A stretch of 64,000 bases of DNA, taken from assembly GCA_025526995.1 (NCBI GenBank), contig JAHLKG010000018.1, positions 558,001 through 622,000 on the forward strand. The letters run 5' to 3'. Source of the DNA: Powellomyces hirtus. Taxonomy: Eukaryota > Chytridiomycota > Chytridiomycetes > Spizellomycetales > Powellomycetaceae. Of the stretch, positions 1 to 9,578 are shown piece after piece; the stretch's first letter is position 1; each line of letters opens with the position of its first letter. A model generated the notes under the pieces. It did not search any database. It was not told where the DNA came from and saw nothing but the letters and a program-made list of their open reading frames with translations. A program made the translations under genes and the position numbers.

Positions 1-1505
1 GTGACGCTGGTAATCGCAATACCCTCACGATGGAGTAAGACCTTGTCACCCTCTCGGTATGCTTCCGTGTGCTTCTTGCAGTCGTAGTACTTTGCCTGCT
101 GGTCCTGTGCGTCTCGAAGCCGTTGCTGCACGATGCAGGTCACGTCGGCGAACTCCTTAATCCGTCTCTCCATGGCGGTTCGTGCCGATTGCCTTATCAT
201 CTCTCCAGGGTTAGACGCTACCCATTGGTTCGGTACCCGGGGAACGCGGCCTAGGTCAATCTCGAAAGGGGGTAGTCCCGTCGACGTCTGCGGCGTTCGG
301 TTGTAGTTATACTCAAGTGTAGGGAGTAAACTCTTCCAGTTGGAGCCGGCATAGTCAAGAAAGGGGACAATGATTCCCTTGATCGTCTTGATGGCGTTCT
401 CCGCCTTGCTGTTGGTCTGTTGGTGTTGTGCCGACAAGAGTTCTTGCTTGACGTCGAGTGCCTGCATGAGGTACCGCCAGAATTCTGATAGCCACTTGGG
501 GTCCCGATCGCTCACGATGGTGTGGGGTAACCCCGTGTGGCGAAATGCCTGTTCCAGAAAGAGTTGAGCCGTCTCCTGAGCTGTAGCGCGTGTGTTAGTA
601 GGTAGGAGTATCACACGGCATGAAAGGTAGTCAACGATGAGGAGTACGGCGTCTGCCGTCTTGGTCAGTCTCTCGCCGGTGTGGTGCGGAGGGTTCTTCG
701 TCACGTCGGGCTCTACCCGAGGTTCTCCCCCCTTAGAGCCTGACGTGGGGAAGAATATATCCATGCCGAGTTGTTGCCAACAAGCGTTGGAGATCGGTAA
801 ACTGCGGAGGAAACCGATCGGCGTGGTTTGCTTGTGACGTTGGCAGGTAGGGCAGGTGCGGACATATTGGTACACATTGCGTTCCATGTGGGGCCAGTAG
901 TACGACTCCAGAAGTTTGGCGAGCGTCCGTTGGACACCGGAGTGACCACTGTTCGCAAGGGAGTCGTGATGAATCTGAAGGAGTGGCCCCCGCAAGCTGT
1001 CGGGGATGTACCGACGGTCATGGTACATCAAGAATCGGTGCGGAGGGGAGTCCACTGTCCGGAATCGGCGCGCATGGCCGGACAGGTTCTCCTGTGGACT
1101 GTTGAGGGTTAGTAAGATGTTTTGGCCGAAATCATCCGGTGCGAGCGCTTGGGTCCAGTCCGCATCGGTCGGCATGTGCGTTGTGACGGGCTTCTCCGTC
1201 TGCACAATGGCGGTGACCACGTCGATCTTGGCCTGGCCGGTCGCACACTTGGGGGCGTAAGTCGGGTCGTGACTGAGGAAGTCGGCGATCGAATTCCATG
1301 TGCCGGGGAGGTATTCCACTGAGAAATCGAACTGTTGGAGGAACTCGACCCAGCCTGCTTGGCGACGTGACAGGTGGGGTTGTTCCTGGAGGTAGATCAG
1401 GGATTTGTGGTCGACAAACGCGCGGAATGGGCGGCCGATGAGGTAATGGCGGTTGGCGCGTATGGATTTGACTAGTCCCAGTAGTTCTTGTTCATGCACG
1501 GGGTA
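1..1505 (-). pseudogene. Gypsy-1 pol, RNase H end and integrase (open frame, runs off window)
   Basis: Reading right to left from 1505 the frame is open to base 1, about 501 codons. It holds the end of RNase H, then the integrase HHCC zinc finger (two His in the segment IHHDS...SGHSG near 950-990, then CPTC near 845-860), then the catalytic triad: Asp in GMDIFFP near 755-770, Asp in VSDRDPKW near 500-520, and Glu in KAENAIK near 395-410. All three are present, unlike the Gypsy-2 copy, where the Glu is Lys. A TGA at 1506-1508 cuts it from the upstream pol. The chromodomain gypsy at 57367 sits in Gypsy-2 at the place matching about 634-645 here. Confidence 0.85.
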
Positions 1506-1903
1506 TCAAGTCTCGGCGGGTTGCATCTTGCGGGAGTAGTAGGTCACCGGGCGAAGTTGCGGGAGATTGGCTAAGCCTGATTTGGTGGTTGGTAGTGGGT
1601 GAGGGTAAGGGAAATCCCCTTTGGCCGGCTGTGCCAGCCATCCGCCGTAGGCGTAGCCCAATGCGTCCGTGAACAAGTAGGTGTCGAGCGCCGGGTCAAA
1701 GTACGCTAGGGTGGGTGCCGAGGAGCATAATTCCTTTAAGCGATTGAATGCTCGATCTTCCTTGTCACCCACTGCCATGGGTGGTTGCCGGATTGCAAGT
1801 TCGTTAGTGGCAGGGCAATCTGTGCATACTCAGGAATGTATTCCTTGACATAGTTGACGAGGCCCATGAAGCTAAGGAGCTCCAGGGAGTTGGTCGGGCG
1901 AGG
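1506..1903 (-). pseudogene. Gypsy-1 pol, RT connection and Ty3-type RNase H (broken)
   Basis: This stretch joins the RT and integrase parts of pol. The RNase H start is visible, with the catalytic Asp in the segment LFTDALGYAYGG near 1645-1680. Compared with Gypsy-2 a G is missing from a short G run (C run 1768-1770 on the plus strand; Gypsy-2 has four G at 56276-56279), so the part left of it is in another frame. It is bounded by TGA at 1904-1906, where Gypsy-2 has CGA, and TGA at 1506-1508, where Gypsy-2 has CAA; both are explained by decay of an ancestral CGA. Confidence 0.85.
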
Positions 1904-3544
1904 TCATTCCCGGACCGCGGTCACCTTGGAGGGGGCGATACTCAGGCCATCCTTGCCGAATCGGTGGCCGCAGAACTCGACTTCGTCAACGGCCCATTGA
2001 CATTTACTGGGTTTGACGTGAAGGCGATGTTCTGCCAAGGTCTTGAGGATCTCTTCAACGTGCTGAATGTGCGAATTCATGTCGGTGCTGAATATGAGAA
2101 TATCGTCGAGGTATGAGATCACGTAGGCGTTGTACTTGTCGCCCAAGAGTTTGTTGGTGAGTCGCTGGAATGTAGCAGGTGCATTAGTTAAGCCGAAAGG
2201 TAGAACATTGTATTCGAAGTGTCCAAAACGTGTTCGGAACGCTGTTTTCTCCCTATCTTCCAGTCGAATCATGATGCAGTGGTACGCGTCGCGGATGTCA
2301 ATTGCGGTAAATACCCGCATGTTGACAAGCCTGTCACGCAGTTCCGAGAGGTTCGGAAGTGGCGTGGCATCCTTGTGGGTCATCTTGTTCAGTGCCCGGT
2401 AGTCAATGCAGCAGCGTAAGCCGCCGTCCTTCTTTGGGGCAAATAGAACGGGCACGCCCCACGGGCTGCGAGAGTGTGAGATCCAACCCTTGTCCATTAG
2501 GTGCTGCATCTGCTGGCCAAGCTCGTCCAATTCGTCCGGGCTCAAATGTCGGAGTGGCTGCATCACGGGCTTCAAGCCGTGTTTGAGCCGAATGGTGAAA
2601 TTGTCCCCGCCTCGATCCGGAGGCATGCCTGACTGCTCGGTGAATAACGTCGTGACGTATTTCTCTAGGGTCGGTCGGAGTGGATGGTCGGCCGCCAGCG
2701 CCTCTAGCGGGTCCTCTTGATCTGCCGCCTTGGCTTCGGCGTTGGTGTGGCGTCGCTCCTCCAAGATCACCCTTTTCTTGGCGTCGACCGTCTGTACGAA
2801 TTGAGCCTCTACGCCTGGGATTGCATCTACGATGTGTACTTCAAAGACTCCAGTGATCTCACCCTTCTTCATCAAACGTTTCCATTGCTTGGCCGTGTAG
2901 ATTCCCTCTGCATTGAGTGCTGGCTTCGCCGGCTGGACTCTGCGGGGCGGTATCTCTCGTGGGGAGAGCAGGCGGGCGGTGCACGCGGACGGTGCTTCCC
3001 AATGGCGATTAGTCAATTTGGCTCGAAGGCTGCGGGTCTGGCCATCGTGGTAAAACGTCATTGTTGGGAAGCCTTCTTGATCGAAGAGCCCTCGGACGTC
3101 CAATCCCAATATGAATGGTAAGCCGAGTATGACATCGACCCTGATCGGTGCAACCACGAATGGTACGGTGTCTTCCCAGTAGGTAATCTTCTCCTCGGTG
3201 AACACCGCGAGGTCCCCACAGGTCATCTTCATTGCACCGTAGTTTCCCGCTCTATTGCCCCATCGGACCTCCAGCGGGGTTGGAGAGGTGTAGGTCCGGA
3301 GGCCGTGCTTGGCTGCCCAAGTGTCGCTGATGATCAGGGTGTTACACCCGGTATCGATTAGGATGCGGGCAAAGTGCCCTTGTATCATCCCGTGAACCAC
3401 AAATGTCTTCCTATGGATGCAGGGTCCCGGCCTGTCCGTGGGGATCTTGTCTTGCATCCGGGGTTGGGGTACTGAGACAGTGCAAACGTTTAGCACCCGG
3501 GGCAAAAATCCGAGCTGTTGACTGAGCCCCTGTTGCTGACCGGG
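1904..3544 (-). pseudogene. Gypsy-1 pol, protease and reverse transcriptase
   Basis: An open stretch of more than 530 codons encodes an aspartic protease with the motif LIDTGCNTL near 3340-3365, then a Ty3-type reverse transcriptase. RT landmarks are the PWGVPVLFAPKKDGG segment near 2430-2475, FGLTNAPATFQ near 2170-2205 and the catalytic YLDD at 2102-2113. Both catalytic Asp codons survive here, whereas Gypsy-2 has YLND. The stretch is closed at 1904-1906 and opened after 3545-3547 by TGA codons that replace CGA in the Gypsy-2 copy. Pol lies in the +1 frame relative to gag, so ancestral expression probably needed a frameshift in the overlap. Confidence 0.9.
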
Positions 3545-3569
3545 TCATCCCCGGACTCTTCGGTGATCT

Positions 3570-4691
3570 CTACAGGGTTCTATGCTCACCGGTCTTACCT
3601 TTACCTGCTGAGCACCCACGGGCATAGTGCCCCTTGCCTCCGCAGTTGAAACATTCGTTGCGTTCACAACATTCGTTATAGGTAATGCACTCGCGGTTTG
3701 AGGTCCCTTGGTGGTTGTCCGTACCGTGCGTGGGACGACCTGAGCCATAGGGGGTGTGGCGTCCCCTTTCTCGTGCTTGATAGTTTCCTCAATGTACCTG
3801 AGCCGGCTGGACTGCAGCGTACTGACGTCTCCTTCCGTCGGGGGTTACCCGCGCGAGATCATCCGCATAGCCTCGAATCCTGTAGCATAGTAGAGCTTCG
3901 TTCTGTAGCTCGGTGATCGGGATCTCGGCGCCATTATTCCTCATGATTGTGGCATAGCAGTGGTCCCGAATGCGCTGGCCAACATGGTTGGTTGAGAATC
4001 CCATCAAGAAATAGTCACGCTCTTGCCTTGGGGTAAGCCGCTCCTTGTCGTCGAGCGTCACGATCTGGGCCCAAAGGGTATTTAACTTGGCGATATACTC
4101 CGATATGCTATTAGTGAAAACCAGCCGCTTCATCTTTGCTTCTGCAGTGTTTCGTAAGTTGGCGGGGTAGAAGCGGACGCGGAGGATCCTTGTGAATTCT
4201 TCCAATGTCGTGGGCTGGTCGCCGGCATCTCTGAGCATTTGCCACCATTCGTCGGCGGTTTCCTTGAGGTACCCCGAGATGTGGTCGACGTCCCGGTGGT
4301 CCGTCCTGAAGTCGGTTGCCTCAAGGTAGCGCGTGTGGACCTTCAAGAACTCATCGACCTTCGACACCATTTCTTCACTGTTCCCTTTTCCGTCGAAGTG
4401 TGTCAGCTGCTTGCGAAGGTTCTCACGGCATTCCTTCTCAGCTTGCATTTGTGCGCGGTTTTCTTCCACCAGGATGATGTCGACGTGCGGTGTTGCAACC
4501 GCTGGTTGGACTGGAGTCGGAATCCTTGAGAGGAGGGCTTCAAAGCGGGCCTCTCCCATTGCAATCTGTTCCTGCAGTAGGCGTTGGGTCTCCGCCAATT
4601 GTGCAGCCAACATTGCGACGGGGTTGTCGGTCGGTGTGTTGACTTCGGGTTCTCCTACTGCCATTGGGCTGTTCCTGGTGCTACGTGCCAT
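3570..4691 (-). pseudogene. Gypsy-1 gag with CCHC knuckle, one nonsense codon
   Basis: The ATG at 4691 opens a frame of 374 codons including the stop at 3570-3572, exactly the length of the Gypsy-2 gag (53355-54476). It encodes a retrotransposon Gag: a Gln-rich helical start, a central region with the segment ADEWWQMLRDAG, and a C-terminal CCHC zinc knuckle CFNCGGKGHYARGC at about 3612-3653 for RNA packaging. A TGA at 3789-3791 (CGA in Gypsy-2) falls before the knuckle and would remove it. Start chosen because it is the first ATG after the primer-binding site and is conserved in both copies. Confidence 0.88.
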
Positions 4692-4706
4692 TGTTGTCGT
4701 CTATGG

Positions 4707-4719
4707 GGTGGTGCTACCA
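4707..4719 (-). other. Gypsy-1 primer-binding site
   Basis: Directly after the 5' LTR (sense strand) comes TGGTAGCACCACC, identical to the site in Gypsy-2 (53327-53339) and in the chromodomain gypsy (63076-63088). It starts TGG as expected for pairing with a tRNA CCA end. TGGTAGC is also the start of the Ty1/Ty3 site for yeast initiator tRNA-Met, and the implied A1:U72 pair is typical of eukaryotic initiators. The tRNA identity is therefore an inference. Confidence 0.75.
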
Positions 4720-4993
4720 TGTAATAATACTAGGTCCGTTGCCAGAGTCTAGTCTTCTATTCGGGAATTCCCTATGTCTAATTCTACTGTAAGATCTCTA
4801 ATCCTTGAATACGCCCTCGTCGGAGTATTCCTACTTTTCTTCTGGACCGTGAGGCGGCCTGGTCACGTGATGGTCATCCGTGGCGATCCCTGAGGTCTAG
4901 TACCCTTCGGGATGCTGACGCTAGCATCCATCTTGCGCGGGGCCCTTCCCGACGTGTATCTAGGCTTAGGCTGGCAAGCCACGCCTCATTACA
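4720..4993 (-). repeat. Gypsy-1 5' LTR (274 bp)
   Basis: Bounded by the inverted termini TGTAAT and ATTACA, followed on the sense strand by the primer-binding site. It matches the 275-bp LTR at 53052-53326 in inverted orientation with scattered substitutions. As a 5' LTR it should carry the promoter; transcription would run leftwards. Confidence 0.92.
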
Positions 4994-6170
4994 ATCAGTC
5001 CATGTCCTTGATACATCACTGAAATGTCTCCAAGGCCAGTAGCATCAAAAATAACACTGTTAGCCTCTTCCACAGTGTGGGTGATAGGCTTGAGGTGTAG
5101 GAAGGCAGATTCCTGATAGCACATGTGGTCAGAGGCGCCGGAATCAACCACCCATTTGAGTGTGCAATTAGAGGCTGCTCTACATGCTTTAGAAGATGCA
5201 GAATCTTCCATGGCAAAGGTGGGAGCGGTAGAGGCAACAACAAGGCCTGAGGAAGTAGCCATCATGGCATTAGTGGAGGCCAGTTGCTTCTGGTGGTATT
5301 CCAATTTGCGCTTTTTGCATTCGGCTTGCTTTTGGGAGTCTGTGGCTCTAGGGCTATCCCAATAGTTGTGTTTGCTGGTAGACATTTGCCTTGACTGGAA
5401 TAGTGTCCCATTTAGAAGGTTTCTTAGGGGACTCAGCTGTGGCAGGTGCTGCAACAGAATAGGTAGTCGGCACAGGTGCAGTATTGGCAGCTGGAGAAGA
5501 CTTCTGTTTCTTCTTGTTGCCAGACTGAAGGGCTGAAGAAGATGATGAGTCCAACTGATTGATCCGCTTGTTTAAAGCCTCCAATCGTAAGGCAGTGGCT
5601 TGAAATTCGGCCAGACTAAGCTGACAATCGGTATTGCCAGCTGTGATTTGTACAGGGTAATGGGAATCAAGTACCCTCTTGTAGAAATTGCGTTCTTCTT
5701 CAGAGGTGAGAGGACGAGGGAGTTGGATCCGCAGATCCAGAAATGCCTTGTTAAGCTGATCCACTGAGTGCTTCCCCTGTTGAGGATTATAGAACTTGTC
5801 AAGGATGACTTCCTGATGATCGATAGGGCAGTGAGCTTTCTTAAGGTAAGTCTGTAGTTGTTCCCAAGTCACAATCAAAGGTTCAGTGCCAGCATTCATT
5901 GCCAATTGGTAAGATTGGTAACATTGAGCCACTTCACCAGTCAGCTAAGAGACAGCCAGTAGGACTTGGTGGTGTCACTGAGCTGGGCAACTGAAAAGTA
6001 GTTGTTGAACGCACGGATGTAGTCAAAGAGACTCTGATAGTCGGGTTGGCCACTGTGGTTGCGTCCAGAGAAGTTCTTCAGGTTCTTGGAAAGAGATGCG
6101 ATAATTGCTTTGATGGCATTGGGGTCGTCCTGACTTGCAGTAGACAAGGGTGGACCCACATGGGTGAGAT
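4994..6170 (-). pseudogene. Copia-B: decayed Ty1/copia gag-protease remnant
   Basis: Minus-strand remnant in three frames: about 5941-6170, 5380-5932 and 4994-5454, so there are frameshifts near 5940 and 5370-5400. The N-terminal part resembles a copia Gag (segment ALRLEALNKRINQLDSSSSS, then a Lys-rich linker), and the last part carries the protease motif WVVDSGASDHMC near 5120-5160. No CCHC knuckle is visible. It is cut on the left by the Gypsy-1 LTR at 4993 and on the right by a Copia-A LTR at 6171, so RT and integrase are absent. It is not the Copia-A or Copia-C family. Its partner piece is not in the window; Copia-D at 52182 is not collinear with it. Confidence 0.75.
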
Positions 6171-6670
6171 TGTTGAGACGTCTTGACATCTACAAACAGG
6201 AACTCAGCATACCAGATAGGTTGCTAGGTTGTTGTCAAGACTAGCAGAGGGTCTGAAAGTGCTTCCCAAGGTGGGGAAGGTCACCTGTAGTGTTTGGCAG
6301 AGTGTACTAGACAAGTAGAGTGTGTTGGACTGTTATTGTATTGGTTGGGGATGCCCAGAGGGTGTCCTTTTATAACAATTTGGATCATAGTACATGTGTA
6401 GTGACAATCTAACTGTGCCCTAGCTTGGCCAAGACGGCCCTGGCCTGGCCTAGTATTGTTCCCAATCACAGGGTGTCTTTTTGCCTTTTCTTGGCGCTTC
6501 TATCAGCGCTCCAGACGTGTTCTAGGCCTTCCCAGGCCCTCTCCAGCTATTCTGGATCGTTCTGGACCATTCTGGACCATTCCAGACCATTCTAGACACA
6601 AGTGGATGTCCTCCCACATGTCCCGTGTGCTCTAAGTCCCCCCAGAGGCGCCCACAGGTAGATTCCAACA
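6171..6670 (-). repeat. Copia-A LTR 1
   Basis: 500 bp with termini TGTTG and CAACA; 3' LTR of fragment F1. Flanked left by GAGAT of Copia-B. It carries more private substitutions than the other LTRs, which fits an older copy. Confidence 0.95.
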
Positions 6671-8799
6671 CTCCCACTCACAAAACATGTTTTGTGATCC
6701 CACAGGCGTCCCTCAGTTTCAAGAACTGATCCCTAGCCAGTGGTTTTGTCAAGATGTCTGCAACCATTTCCTGAGTTGAGATACTCTAATGCACTCTCCA
6801 AGCGTCCTAGTGCTTCTCTGATAAAGTGGTACCTCACTTCAATGTGTTTGGTGCTGGCATGCAGTGTTGGGTTCTTAGCAAGAGCAATGGCACCCTGGTT
6901 GTCCTCAAAGAGCATTGTGGGTCCATCCTGCTTGAATCCAAGCTCCCCTGCAAGCAGACAAAGCCAAACAGCTTCCTTGGTGCACTGGGCTAGTGCCATG
7001 TACTCTGCTTCCATGCTTGAAAGAGCTACAGTGGTCTGCCGCTTGGATTGCCAGGTGATAGGCCCGTTGAAAATGAAGATGAATCCAGTGGTTGATCTCC
7101 TTGTGTCCAAACATCCAGCATAGTCGGAATCCGAGTATCCAACCAGCTTTCTAGGCTCAGAGGCATTCTCTTTGCCTCCCAGAAGGATTCCAAGTTTGCT
7201 TGTGCCCTTCAGGTATCTGATGATCCGCTTGGCAGCACTCCAATGCTCCTTTCCAGGCTTTGCAAGGTACTTGGACACGGTTCCAACTACAGCAGCAATG
7301 TCAGGGCGTGTTCCTAGCATGGCATAGATCAAACTGCCCATTGCATTCCTGTATGACACAGAGCTCGTCTCTAGCTCGTCCGTCTCGTTCTGAGGTGCCA
7401 TGTTGTTTCTGAGTTGCAGTCCATGTTCCATAGGTGTGGCATGAACCTTGGCATCTCCCATGTTGAATTTCTAAACAACCTCTTCAACATACTTCTTCTG
7501 AGACAACCAGATGGTGCGGGTGCTTCTGCTCCATCTGATGTGAATCCCACGGAAGTAATTCAGCTCTCCAAGGTCTGTCATCTCAAAAGCTTGCCTCAGC
7601 TCCTTCTTGACATCCCCCAGCTGTTCGTTGCTTGGTTAGGCCACAATGAGGTCATCCACATAGATCAGAATGTACTCTGTAGCCCCATTCTGGCTCCTGT
7701 AGTACATGCAAGGCTCTGCAGTCGACTGCACAAAGCCCATAGATTTCAGTTTGTGGTCAACCTTGTGGTTGAAACGCCTTGCTGATTGCTTGAGGCTGTA
7801 GAGGGGTCTCCCAAGCTTGCAGACCCGTCCTGGATGCTTGGAATCCTCAAAGCCCTCCGGTTGGCGCATGTAGATCACATAATCAAAATCCCCTTGCAAG
7901 AATGCTGTCTTCACATCCATCTGATGTGCCTCCAAGTCGTCTGTGGCAAAGATGGAGAACAGCAGTCTCATGGGACCAAACTTGGCAACGGGAGCAAATG
8001 TCTCCTGATAGTCCAATCCCTCTCTCTGTGAGAATCCTTTGGCAACAAGTCGTGCCTTGTATCTGTCAAGCTCTCCTGTGTCCTTCAGCTTTCGTTTGAA
8101 AACCCACTTGCATCCAATAGCTTTTCTGCCCCTTGGCAGGTCCACAAGTTGCCATGTCCCATTCTTGGCAAGAGCATCCATCTCTTCCTGAGCAGCCTGA
8201 CGCCATTGTGAAGCATCTGGCATGGTCTGGCTCTCCTTGTAGCTTGTGGGCTCGTTTGAGACAAAGGAGACAGCATAGCCAACTGCAGCAACGTTTGCAG
8301 CGTTGCTTGAAGCCTTCCACCACTCTCCTGGTGGCTTCCTGAGTCTTTTGGGGGTTGGAGAAGGCTCTGCAGCACTCTCATAGTCAGAGGACGGCTCAGG
8401 GGTCTGTTCCCTCATGTTCTCCTCTCCCTCTGACATGGCTGTGTCCTCAGAGTCGTCACTGAAATCCTGCAGCTCGTCACTGACATCCTGCAGCTCGTCA
8501 CTGACATCCTGCAGCTTCATTTCAGGCCCAATTCCCACTTCCAGGCTGTCAGCAGGCACTTGGGGCGTCTGAGCAGACTGGAGGGATGGAATGAAGCTCT
8601 TCTCATCGAATTTGACACTTCTGGAGAACAGGATCTTCTTAGTCTGTATGTCCATAAGCCGGTATTCCTTGCTGTGGGAGCTATACCCCAGCATGATGCA
8701 CTTGACGGCAGCATCATCCAGCTTCTGGCGCTTGTTGGGTTGAATGTAGGCATAGGCAATGCATCCAAACGTCCTCAAATGTCCCAGAGATGGTGGGAT
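6671..8799 (-). pseudogene. Copia-A fragment F1: end of integrase region, RT and RNase H, degenerate
   Basis: Sense-strand 3' half of the Copia-A polyprotein, from P1 to the element end. It holds the linker with three LQDVSD-type repeats (the last reading LQDFSD), RT with YVDDLIVA near 7640-7665, and RNase H with the DTRRSTTGF segment. It is broken by TAA at 7636-7638, TAG at 7471-7473 and a 2-base loss near 6775 that changes the last residues. It is the most diverged Copia-A copy in the cluster. At 8800 the sequence passes without a gap into a plus-strand LTR. Confidence 0.9.
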
Positions 8800-9299
8800 T
8801 GTTGGAATCTACCTGTGGGCGCCTCTGGGAGGACTTAGAGCACACGGGACATGTGGGAGGACATCCACTTGTGTCTAGAATGGTCTGGAATGGTCCAGAA
8901 TGGTCTAGAACGATCCAGAATAGCTGGAGAGGGCCTGGGAAGGCCTAGAACACGTCTGGAGCGCTGATAGAAGCGCCAAGAAAAGGCAAAAAGACACCCT
9001 GTGATTGGGAACAATACTAGGCCAGGCCAGGGCCGTCTTGGCCAAGCTAGGGCACAGTTAGATTGTCACTACACATGTACTATGATCCAAATTGTTATAA
9101 AAGGACGCCCTCTGGGCATCCCCAACCAATATAATAACATTCCAACACACTCTACTTGTCTAGTACACTCTGCCAAACACCACAGGCGACCTTCCCTACC
9201 TTGGGAAGCACCTTCAGACCCTCTGCAAGTCTTGACAACAACCTAGCAACCTATCTGGTATGCTGAGTTCCTGTTTGTAGATGTCAAGACGTCTCAACA
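8800..9299 (+). repeat. Copia-A LTR 2
   Basis: 500 bp, TGTTG...CAACA, plus orientation, 5' LTR of F2. A TATA box TATAAAAG lies at 9096-9103, and five degenerate 10-bp repeats of the type AGAATGGTCT lie at about 8876-8928. The left neighbour is internal point P1 of F1 (GGGAT then TGTTGG), not host DNA. Confidence 0.95.
9096..9103 (+). promoter_or_regulatory. TATA box of the Copia-A LTR
   Basis: TATAAAAG in the middle of the LTR, placed as expected for the U3/R border. It is conserved in the 500-bp LTR type; the 501-bp type has TATTAAAG. Confidence 0.6.
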
Positions 9300-9313
9300 G
9301 GTTATGAGCCCTG
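9300..9313 (+). other. Copia-A primer-binding site, initiator tRNA-Met anticodon-arm type
   Basis: GGTTATGAGCCCTG follows the LTR end CAACA with no spacer. Its complement CAGGGCTCATAACC matches the anticodon arm (CAU) of yeast-type initiator tRNA-Met, not a tRNA 3' end. Drosophila copia has the same layout, LTR end CAACA then GGTTATGGGCCCAG, and is primed by a 5' half of initiator tRNA. The same site follows LTRs 5, 7, 10, 11, 12, 14 and 15 on their sense strands. Confidence 0.85.
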
Positions 9314-9578
9314 ACACAGCTGTCTGAACATTACTGACTCCACCTCTATCCCTATCTGGGAAACACGTCACTGTGCCTATCACTGGTACTGCTGAGGACT
9401 TGGAGAACTGTTTGAGCACTCGAGAAGCCTAGATAGCAGGCATAGGACACCTGCGTCTGACCATCGAACGAGCTATTGTCTGGACTGGACTGGACTGGAG
9501 TGGATTTTCTGGAGTAGGTTCTGACTACTTGCGGTTGAACACCGGGACTATCCCATTTTGCCACACTCTTTGCACAAG

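Larger units (their letters stand above)
1..4993 (-). mobile_element. Gypsy-1: Ty3/gypsy LTR retrotransposon, 3' part off the window
   Basis: Minus-strand element read from its 5' LTR (4720-4993) leftwards through primer-binding site, gag, protease, RT, RNase H and integrase; the 3' end lies beyond base 1. It is the same family as Gypsy-2 (53052 onward, plus strand), to which it aligns as an inverted copy along its whole length. Coding capacity is broken by in-frame TGA codons at 3789, 3545, 1904 and 1506 and by a lost base near 1768-1770. The integrase part is still open. It abuts Copia-B at 4994 without a visible target duplication, since its other end is outside the window. Likely a non-autonomous old copy. 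Confidence 0.95.

Noticed and set aside
713..1021. 102-codon minus-strand frame as a separate gene
   Set aside because: A shadow frame of the Gypsy-1 integrase, which is open in the adjacent frame.
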